From: Saccharicrinis sp. UBA6048
GTDB lineage: Bacteria; Bacteroidota; Bacteroidia; Bacteroidales; Marinilabiliaceae
Length of the DNA stretch: 7,347 bases
Assembly (NCBI GenBank): GCA_002429115.1
Contig: DIYS01000248.1
Coordinates: forward strand, 1 to 7,347
Reading direction: 5' to 3'
Shown here: in pieces, positions 1-5,212 of the stretch
Position numbering within the stretch: the first letter of the stretch is position 1
Layout of the letters: every line of letters starts with the position of its first letter
Translations under genes and position numbers: made by a program
The notes under the pieces: model-generated
Database searches by the model: none
Seen by the model: the letters and a program-made list of their open reading frames with translations, nothing else
Told to the model about the DNA's origin: nothing

Positions 1-61
1 TTTTGACAACCTGAGGTGTTACCTACTTTTTATTATATGACGTTATATTTGAAATCATTAC

Positions 62-89
62 AAATAAAAAATGCCACACCTTCTGGCAT
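62..89 (-). terminator. Intrinsic terminator of the DUF2807 gene
   Basis: Read on the minus strand, a perfect 6-pair stem ATGCCA/TGGCAT (plus-strand arms 71-76 and 84-89) closes a 7-base loop and is followed at once by a T-rich run (plus-strand 62-70, mostly A). It lies about 30 bases past the TAG stop of the DUF2807 gene, where a rho-independent terminator is expected. The stem is short but half G/C. No T-run follows it on the plus strand, so it should act on leftward transcription only. Confidence 0.75.
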
Positions 90-118
90 GACATTTATAA
101 AACATTACTTAAATCTCC

Positions 119-808
119 CTATCGATGACTAATATCTCCGGCACCAGATTCATTTAACTGTTTGACTTCCGGCTCGCCATAATAAGTAATATCACTTCCC
201 CCGCTGGCATCGGCAACAATTTCTTTAACGGCCCATACTATTGCATCAGAACCTCCTGAACTTGTAATTTTTACCTTTTGAGCCTTTAACTCTTTGGCAT
301 TAATATCAGATCCGCTACTGGCATTAGCGACTAACTGCTCTGCTGATCCTTTAATTTTAATATCCGAACCACCTGATGAGCTTAACTTCAAGCTCGTAAC
401 AGTTACATCCAGGTATAAATCAGAACCTCCACTGCTGTTTACTTTTAGTGCTTGGGTCAAAAAACTATTTTGACCATAGACATCTGAGCCACCGCTGGCT
501 GTTATACCAATCAATTCTTCAAAAGTAACGTAAACTTTAGGATTTGTTGACTTACTCCAACTCCACCTTCCACTTCCTTTCATGTATATTTTCAAGGTAT
601 TTCCTTCTACAACGGTTTTAAGCCGATGGATATCGTCTTTTTTACACTCCACCTCTACATTAACCTCAGCTCCTTGACGCAGATAAAGATCAATACCCGA
701 TGCAACACTAATGTTGGTAAAGGCGTCGACAGTACGTGTTTCTTTCTCTTGCCCGTTAACCGAAGAAAACGAAAGCAATAAAATAAAAAGTAGTAAAGAA
801 TGTCTCAT
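119..808 (-). CDS. Exported DUF2807 (GIN-domain) beta-helical protein
   Basis: This 229-residue protein is probably exported and of unknown molecular role. Residues 1-19 form a clear signal peptide (MRHS, then a leucine/phenylalanine-rich core), with likely cleavage before Gln20. There is no lipobox cysteine, so it is probably periplasmic or surface-exposed rather than a lipoprotein. The mature part matches the DUF2807 family, also annotated as putative auto-transporter adhesin head (GIN) domain: an opening segment VDAFTNISVASGIDLYL (about 27-43), then a right-handed beta-helix-like repeat with an SGGSD-type motif ending at Asp109, 130, 149, 168, 188, 206 and 225. I see no C-terminal sorting domain, so the protein ends with its last rung. 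The start fits: the ATG directly precedes the signal peptide. It follows the symporter gene by 64 bases in the same direction and could be co-transcribed; no terminator or clean promoter is visible between them. The family name is firm, but adhesion is only a family-level guess. Confidence 0.88.
   Translation of the reverse strand: MRHSLLLFILLLSFSSVNGQEKETRTVDAFTNISVASGIDLYLRQGAEVNVEVECKKDDIHRLKTVVEGNTLKIYMKGSGRWSWSKSTNPKVYVTFEELIGITASGGSDVYGQNSFLTQALKVNSSGGSDLYLDVTVTSLKLSSSGGSDIKIKGSAEQLVANASSGSDINAKELKAQKVKITSSGGSDAIVWAVKEIVADASGGSDITYYGEPEVKQLNESGAGDISHR
134..496 (-). repeat. Seven-copy SGGSD rung repeat within the DUF2807 gene
   Basis: Seven copies of a Ser-Gly-Gly-Ser-Asp motif (variants SSGSD in copy 4 and SGAGD in copy 7) recur every 18-21 residues, giving Asp spacings of 21, 19, 19, 20, 18 and 19. 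Alternating hydrophobic residues lie between them, as expected for stacked rungs of a beta-solenoid with the Ser/Gly/Asp turns aligned on one face. At DNA level the copies are well diverged: the first serine is AGC, AGT, TCA, AGT, TCA, AGC and TCT in order. This is therefore a protein-level repeat and not a recent tandem duplication. Confidence 0.85.
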
Positions 809-872
809 AGGCTTATTTTTATGATTTACTTTAAATACGACGCCTTTAAAAAATTATAAGTCACAGCGCACC

Positions 873-2234
873 TTAGCTTTTCTGCTTCAATCGTTTAAAG
901 TAATCAGTCGTTGCACGTTTAACGTGGGGTGCCAGTATAATCGCCGCTATCATATTAGGGAATGCCATCAGTGCATAAGCCGAATCAATAAAAGCAATCA
1001 CTACATCAATTGAAACAACAGCTGCCACCACAGCACTTAATACACTTAATACATTGTATATATTTCTCGATTTTGTCCCAAATAAATACGATGAACATTT
1101 ATTGCCGTAATAAGGAAATGCAAACAGAGTAGATAAAGCAAAAAATATTACGCACAGAATCAAAAGATATGGACCATATAACGGAATAGCTTTATCAAAG
1201 GCCAATGCAGTTAATGTGATTCCATCTGCATCGGTCGTTTGCCAGACTCCTGTTACCAAAATGGCCAGTGCTGTCATTGTACATACGATCAAAGTATCAA
1301 CAATTGGCCCAAGCATGGCCACCATACCTTCACGTACCGGCTCATTTGTTTTAGCAGCACCATGAGCCAAAGGAGCCGTTCCAATACCCGCTTCATTTGA
1401 AAATGCCGCCCTTTTTATACCTGTGATAATGATAATCCCAACAGCACCACCCAAAACTGCTTCCGCCTCAAAGGCATCGGTAAAAATAAGTTTAATGGCA
1501 CTCCATAACTGATCAGGATGGGAAAAGATAATGTACAAAACAACCAATACATACAGCAACACCATAAAAGGTACCACACCTGCTGTCACCTTACCTATTC
1601 GCTTAATTCCACCGAAAATCACAAAGGACATGCACAATGCAATGACAATACCAGTTACCAAATCACTGGTAAAACCAGTTTCAACACCATTTGGCGCGAG
1701 TACGATATCGCGAAAAACCTGTGTTAGCTGATTACTCTGAAATACAGGAAATACCGCAAACATTGCTGCTACAGCAAAAAATACAGCCATGGGCTTCCAC
1801 TTTTTCCCCAGACCTTCGGTGATAATGTACATAGGACCTCCCTGAATATCTCCCCTGTCGTCTTTACCACGGAACATAACGGCTAATGTACCGGTAAAAA
1901 ACTTAGTGGAAACCCCTAGTACAGCACTTACCCACATCCAGAAAATCGCACCGGGACCACCAGCTGTAATCGCTACTGCTACGCCACTGATATTTCCCAT
2001 ACCTACTGTTGCAGCCAAAGCCGTTGACAAGGCCTGAAAGTGATTAATCTGGCCTGCTTCTTCCGGATTATCGTACTTACCTCGCAAGATATCTACAGCA
2101 TGAGCAATATACCTGAACGGCATTAATTTGCTATAGATCATAAAAAAGAACCCGCCACCTAATAGCAGAACTAATAGTGGGGTTCCCCAAATAAACTCAC
2201 TAAACTCAATGATTAAGGTTTCAAAATTTTTCAT
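873..2234 (-). CDS. Sodium:alanine/glycine symporter (AGCS family)
   Basis: This 453-residue inner-membrane protein belongs to the alanine or glycine:cation symporter family (AlsT/DagA/AgcS-like), which takes up small neutral amino acids with Na+ or H+. Family marks seen: GMGNISG at 78-84, the signature PGAIFWMW at 94-101, QGGPMYII at 131-138, FQSNQLTQ at 165-172, and the long conserved block KRAAFSNEAGIGTAP at 274-288 followed by AHGAAKTNEP and REGMVAMLGPIVDT. About 11 hydrophobic segments can be drawn (roughly 19-36, 67-90, 93-120, 148-165, 190-210, 217-238, 258-275, 305-330, 353-375, 392-415, 418-437). The length is at the short end of the family but intact, with a basic C-terminal tail. 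The start codon sits about 40 bases below a weak candidate promoter; no Shine-Dalgarno is visible. The gene diverges from fumarase and lies 64 bases upstream of the DUF2807 gene. The exact substrate (alanine, glycine or another) and coupling ion cannot be read from sequence alone. Confidence 0.93.
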   Translation of the reverse strand: MKNFETLIIEFSEFIWGTPLLVLLLGGGFFFMIYSKLMPFRYIAHAVDILRGKYDNPEEAGQINHFQALSTALAATVGMGNISGVAVAITAGGPGAIFWMWVSAVLGVSTKFFTGTLAVMFRGKDDRGDIQGGPMYIITEGLGKKWKPMAVFFAVAAMFAVFPVFQSNQLTQVFRDIVLAPNGVETGFTSDLVTGIVIALCMSFVIFGGIKRIGKVTAGVVPFMVLLYVLVVLYIIFSHPDQLWSAIKLIFTDAFEAEAVLGGAVGIIIITGIKRAAFSNEAGIGTAPLAHGAAKTNEPVREGMVAMLGPIVDTLIVCTMTALAILVTGVWQTTDADGITLTALAFDKAIPLYGPYLLILCVIFFALSTLFAFPYYGNKCSSYLFGTKSRNIYNVLSVLSAVVAAVVSIDVVIAFIDSAYALMAFPNMIAAIILAPHVKRATTDYFKRLKQKS

Positions 2235-2278
2235 ACTGAAAGTTATAAAAACTTAAGCAAGTTGCAACTATCCTATTC

Positions 2279-2310
2279 CAAACCATTTTGTTTTTTGAAT
2301 GTTAGACAAA
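2279..2310 (-). promoter_or_regulatory. Candidate promoter of the symporter gene
   Basis: On the minus strand a TTTG (plus-strand 2307-2310) is followed after 20 bases by ATGGTTTG (plus-strand 2279-2286). This resembles the Bacteroidota arrangement of a -33 TTTG and a -7 TAnnTTTG, with the expected spacing but with the TA of the -7 element replaced by AT. It would give a leader of roughly 40 bases. The two mismatches make this a weak call. Confidence 0.25.
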
Positions 2311-2343
2311 CTAACAATAGCTTTCTTCACGTTTTTTAACGCG

Positions 2344-2400
2344 AATTATTGCATAATTTCTTTAATTGATCGTGAATTATATTTTAGATTTGCAATTCAC
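2344..2400. promoter_or_regulatory. Two inverted repeats upstream of fumarase, possible operators
   Basis: Two perfect inverted repeats lie side by side. The first is AATTAT/ATAATT (2344-2349 and 2353-2358, 3-base spacer). The second is GTGAATT/AATTCAC (2372-2378 and 2394-2400, 15-base spacer). The word GAATTAT occurs in both, at 2343 and 2374, which puts the two 31 bases apart, close to three helical turns. The second repeat encloses the -7-like octamer TAGATTTG (2385-2392). That geometry suits regulator binding over a promoter, but such AT-rich palindromes can arise by chance; no regulator is identified. Confidence 0.3.
2366..2392 (+). promoter_or_regulatory. Candidate upstream promoter of fumarase
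   Basis: TAGATTTG at 2385-2392 matches the Bacteroidota -7 consensus TAnnTTTG exactly. A TTG at 2366-2368 lies 16 bases upstream as a possible -33 element; this is somewhat shorter than the usual spacing of about 19-20. Transcription from here would leave a leader of about 130 bases before the ATG at 2527. Confidence 0.35.
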
Positions 2401-2443
2401 GCTAAAACGTGTGATTATAGTAGAGTAAAAACAACTGTTAGTA

Positions 2444-2451
2444 TAAATTTG
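2444..2451 (+). promoter_or_regulatory. Candidate proximal -7 element of fumarase
   Basis: TAAATTTG is an exact match to TAnnTTTG, about 75 bases before the fumarase start, giving a leader of roughly 70 bases. No TTG or TTTG stands at the expected -33 distance (around 2420), so it is an alternative to the element at 2385-2392 rather than a firm promoter. Confidence 0.3.
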
Positions 2452-2526
2452 CTTAAGCCAATAGCTTGTTATCATACACAAATAACAATTCAGGCTACTG
2501 ACTTCTGCCTAATAACCGATTCTATT

Positions 2527-4131
2527 ATGGCTGATTTTAAATACCAAAAGCCTTTTCCTATTCAAAAAGACACCACCCCTTACCGACTGGTAACGAAAGA
2601 TTATGTTTCCACCATTGAAATTGATGGGCGGAAAATTCTGAAAGTTGATCCCAAAGGTTTGGAAGTATTATCAAAAGAAGCATTTTCCGATGTCTCTTTT
2701 TACCTTCGTCCAACCCATCTTCAAAAATTATCAAATATTTTGGAAGATAAAGAATCATCTGACAATGATCGCTTTGTTGCACATACCATGCTGATGAACC
2801 AGGTGGTAGCTGCCGAAGGTGAATTACCGACTTGTCAGGATACAGGCACAGCCATTGTTATTGGTAAAAAAGGTGAAGATGTTTACACTGGCGCCAACGA
2901 TGCTGAGCACCTTTCGAAAGGCGTATTCGAAACTTATAAAGAAAGAAATCTTCGTTATTCGCAAGTTGTTCCTTTCTCTATGTTCGAAGAAAAAAACACA
3001 GGCTCTAACCTGCCAGCACAAATTGATCTATATGCTGAACAAGGCAATAAGTACGAATTCTTATTTATGACCAAAGGCGGTGGCTCAGGAAACAAAACCT
3101 TTTTGTATCAACAAACCAAAGCCTTGCTTACCGAGGAGAATCTGACAAAATTTGTTGAAGAAAAAATTAAAGACCTTGGAACCTCTGCCTGTCCCCCTTA
3201 CCATTTGGCACTCGTAATTGGTGGAACCTCCGCCGAGGCTACTTTAGGAGCCGTTAAAAAAGCATCTGCCGGCTATTTCGACCATTTACCAACTGAAGGT
3301 AACGAAGGCGGACAAGCCTACCGTGATTTGGAATGGGAAGCAAAGGTTCAGAAAATTTGCCAGGAGAGCACTATTGGCGCTCAGTTTGGCGGCAAGTACT
3401 TCGTTCATGATGTACGCGTAATCCGTATGCCTCGTCATGCTGCTTCTTGTCCGGTTGGCTTAGGCGTAAGCTGTAGTGCTGATCGTAACATTAAGGCTAA
3501 AATTACCGAAGAAGGTATCTTTGTTGAAGAGCTGGAAAAGAACCCTTCTCGATTCGTTCCGAAGGAAGCTCCGCATATGGCGCCTGCAATAGATATTGAC
3601 CTAGATCAACCAATGGAGGATATACGAAAAGAACTTAGCAAATATCCGATTAAAACCAGATTAAACTTATCGGGAACATTGATAGTTGCTCGCGACATTG
3701 CTCACGCCCGTATTAAGCAAATGCTGGATGAAGGCAAACCTATGCCTGAGTACTTTAAAAATCATCCGGTATATTATGCTGGTCCGGCTAAAACACCACA
3801 AGGCATGGCATCCGGTAGTTTTGGACCAACAACAGCAGGTCGCATGGACTCATATGTCGACATCTTTCAGAAACATGGTGGATCAATGGTGATGCTAGCT
3901 AAAGGAAACCGCTCACAGGCAGTTACTGATGCTTGTAAGAATAATGGTGGATTCTACCTCGGATCCATTGGTGGACCGGCAGCAATACTGGCCAAAAGCA
4001 GCATTAAATCTGTTGAAGTCGTCGACTTTGAAGAATTGGGCATGGAAGCTGTTCGTAAAATTCGGATTGAAAATTTCCCTGCATTTATTATTGTGGATGA
4101 TAAAGGCAATGACTTCTTTGCCAAGCTATAA
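2527..4131 (+). CDS. fum: Fumarate hydratase class I (iron-sulfur)
   Basis: This is a cytosolic, oxygen-sensitive [4Fe-4S] enzyme interconverting (S)-malate and fumarate in the TCA cycle or in its reductive, succinate-forming branch. With the start at 2527 the protein is 534 residues, the usual single-chain class I layout: an N-terminal Fe-S domain (about 1-350) and a C-terminal swivelling domain (about 380-534). Three cysteines fit the cluster ligands: Cys103 (PTCQDTGTA), Cys222 (SACPPYH) and Cys316 (GVSCSADR). Their 119 and 94 residue spacings equal those I recall for the Leishmania major enzyme (133/252/346), and Asp105 and His304 fall at its catalytic Asp and His. GPTTAGRMD is at 433-441. 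The open frame runs 76 codons further upstream to 2299, but that stretch has no family resemblance and covers the presumed promoters, so I reject it. A strong terminator follows. fumA and fumB share this class, so only a general symbol is given. Confidence 0.95.
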   Translation: MADFKYQKPFPIQKDTTPYRLVTKDYVSTIEIDGRKILKVDPKGLEVLSKEAFSDVSFYLRPTHLQKLSNILEDKESSDNDRFVAHTMLMNQVVAAEGELPTCQDTGTAIVIGKKGEDVYTGANDAEHLSKGVFETYKERNLRYSQVVPFSMFEEKNTGSNLPAQIDLYAEQGNKYEFLFMTKGGGSGNKTFLYQQTKALLTEENLTKFVEEKIKDLGTSACPPYHLALVIGGTSAEATLGAVKKASAGYFDHLPTEGNEGGQAYRDLEWEAKVQKICQESTIGAQFGGKYFVHDVRVIRMPRHAASCPVGLGVSCSADRNIKAKITEEGIFVEELEKNPSRFVPKEAPHMAPAIDIDLDQPMEDIRKELSKYPIKTRLNLSGTLIVARDIAHARIKQMLDEGKPMPEYFKNHPVYYAGPAKTPQGMASGSFGPTTAGRMDSYVDIFQKHGGSMVMLAKGNRSQAVTDACKNNGGFYLGSIGGPAAILAKSSIKSVEVVDFEELGMEAVRKIRIENFPAFIIVDDKGNDFFAKL

Positions 4132-4161
4132 GAAACACTGGACAATAGAATATAAGTTGAG

Positions 4162-4206
4162 ATGCGATTTTCGGAAGCAATAGCCGGGAATCGCATTTTT
4201 CTTTTT
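4162..4206 (+). terminator. Strong intrinsic terminator after fumarase
   Basis: A 13-pair stem (4162-4174 with 4184-4196, including two adjacent T·G wobbles) encloses the 9-base loop AAGCAATAG and runs directly into TTTTCTTTTT. It starts 30 bases past the fumarase stop. The 5' arm begins with an ATG in frame with ogt, so a start prediction based only on the longest frame would wrongly place the ogt N-terminus inside this hairpin. Confidence 0.9.
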
Positions 4207-4230
4207 GTATATTGCCTCAAAGTGCTTATC

Positions 4231-4761
4231 ATGAACCATATTTCTATCCAATATTACAAAAGTCCATTTGGTGAATTAATCATCGGATCATTCGAAGAAC
4301 AGTTAGTCCTTTGCGACTGGAGATATCGTAAAATGAGAGATGCCATCGACAAAAGGTTAAACAAAGCACTAAACTCCCAGTACTTAGAAGAATTAACGCC
4401 AGTTATTAAACGCACCATTGATCAGGTAGAAGCATACTCCAGAAAACAATTAAAAGCCTTTGACCTTCCTTTACACTTAATTGGATCCGATTTTCAGGTT
4501 AAAGTATGGTCTGAACTTCTTAAGATTCCATACGGCCAAACGATTACCTACCTAGAACTATCAAAAAGAATCAATAACACGAAAGCAATCAGAGCAGTAG
4601 CTTCAGCAAATGGAGCAAACGCCATTTCAATCATAGTTCCTTGTCATCGAATAATTGGCAGCAATAATAAGCTTGTAGGCTATGCAGGAGGCTTATTATC
4701 AAAGAAGAAACTGTTGGATTTAGAAAATAACTCAAATACACAACTTTCAATTTTTAAATAA
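4231..4761 (+). CDS. ogt: Methylated-DNA--protein-cysteine S-methyltransferase (Ogt type)
   Basis: This suicide DNA-repair protein transfers the alkyl group from O6-methylguanine (and O4-methylthymine) in DNA to its own cysteine. With the ATG at 4231 it has 176 residues: an N-terminal ribonuclease-H-like domain (about 1-85, with LVLCDWRYRKMR at 26-35) and the C-terminal methyltransferase domain (about 86-170). Catalytic parts are complete: IVPCHRII with Cys138 and His139, Asn130 in NGAN (Cys-8), Glu165 (Cys+27), the arginine finger Arg121 in IRAVA, and Tyr107. All spacings equal those in human AGT (Asn137, Cys145, His146, Glu172, Arg128, Tyr114). An ATG 23 codons upstream at 4162 is rejected because it lies in the fumarase terminator hairpin and the added residues are not family-like. 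No Ada-type metal-binding domain is present. It lies 99 bases after fumarase; no clear promoter is visible in the 24 bases between the terminator T-run and the start, so expression may depend on read-through. Confidence 0.93.
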   Translation: MNHISIQYYKSPFGELIIGSFEEQLVLCDWRYRKMRDAIDKRLNKALNSQYLEELTPVIKRTIDQVEAYSRKQLKAFDLPLHLIGSDFQVKVWSELLKIPYGQTITYLELSKRINNTKAIRAVASANGANAISIIVPCHRIIGSNNKLVGYAGGLLSKKKLLDLENNSNTQLSIFK

Positions 4762-4773
4762 AACCCTACACAC

Positions 4774-4848
4774 CTGATAATCTGCCCCTTACAGGCTTCA
4801 AGCTTTAAACAAATATTCCCCGTTTAATATTATACATTTGATTATCAG
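4774..4848. repeat. 9-bp inverted repeat downstream of ogt
   Basis: CTGATAATC (4774-4782) and GATTATCAG (4840-4848) are perfect reverse complements separated by 57 bases. The right arm overlaps the last base of the TAnnTTTG match at 4833-4840. It could be a long-range stem at the ogt 3' end or paired half-sites for a protein. Being AT-rich, it may also be chance. Confidence 0.3.
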
Positions 4849-4888
4849 TTCTTTATAATTTTCACAATCATTTCAATCCGTAAGTACA

Positions 4889-4919
4889 ATTACAGGTAAA
4901 TTTCTGTAATAAATTTTTT
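4889..4919 (+). terminator. Possible terminator of ogt
   Basis: A perfect 7-pair stem ATTACAG/CTGTAAT (4889-4895 and 4904-4910) with an 8-base loop is followed by AAATTTTTT. Only two of the seven pairs are G/C and it lies about 130 bases past the ogt stop, so it is weaker than the other terminators here. It is the only hairpin plus T-run between ogt and pckA. Confidence 0.45.
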
Positions 4920-5212
4920 CTCCCTGATTTACAAACACTTTCAAGACTTACAAAAACAAACCTATTGAAATATTTGTTTATTGAATAACATTTTACAAAT
5001 CTTAGCACCACAATTAACAAATCATACTGACATACTTCTTAATTAGCTGATAATAAAGAACTATTTCAGTATTTTTATTTATAAAAGAATGTTATTAACT
5101 GTTTATATTAGTTAATATTTTGAAGATTTAAAGATGTTTTTCTCATAATTATTATACACTAAATCGAGTTTTAATTTCAATTTGTAAGCAAACCCAATTA
5201 ACAGCACACAAA

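Larger units (their letters stand above)
4762..5212. other. AT-rich gap before pckA, no gene seen
   Basis: These 451 bases between ogt and pckA carry no open frame with coding character on either strand and no tRNA-like or rRNA-like fold that I can see. The contents I can name are a long-range inverted repeat (4774-4848), a terminator-like hairpin (4889-4919), an AT-rich 8-pair hairpin TATTAACT/AGTTAATA (5093-5100 and 5110-5117, 9-base loop), and a distant 7-base inverted pair ATACTGA/TCAGTAT (5024-5030 and 5066-5072). TACATTTG at 4833-4840 matches TAnnTTTG and TCAATTTG at 5177-5184 misses by one base; neither has a -33 partner. The right part probably holds the pckA promoter and leader, but I cannot place them. 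Confidence 0.6.

Noticed and set aside
44..51. TATATTTG octamer, an exact TAnnTTTG match on the plus strand
   Set aside because: No -33 partner lies at the right distance, and it would drive transcription into the 3' end of a minus-strand gene, with no plus-strand gene following.
134..496. Possible minisatellite or recent tandem duplication in the DUF2807 gene
   Set aside because: The DNA copies are diverged at synonymous sites and use different serine codon families, so only the protein pattern repeats.
809..872. CTTTAAA direct repeat in the gap between the symporter and DUF2807 genes
   Set aside because: Two copies of an AT-rich 7-mer in 64 bases are expected by chance. No terminator hairpin or clean promoter was found there.
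1518..1731. Overlapping plus-strand open frames inside the symporter gene
   Set aside because: They are antisense to a well-supported AGCS gene, have low-complexity composition and no family resemblance.
2260..2269. Palindrome AGTTGCAACT in the symporter leader
   Set aside because: A single 10-base palindrome without a spaced partner or known site match; too little to call an operator.
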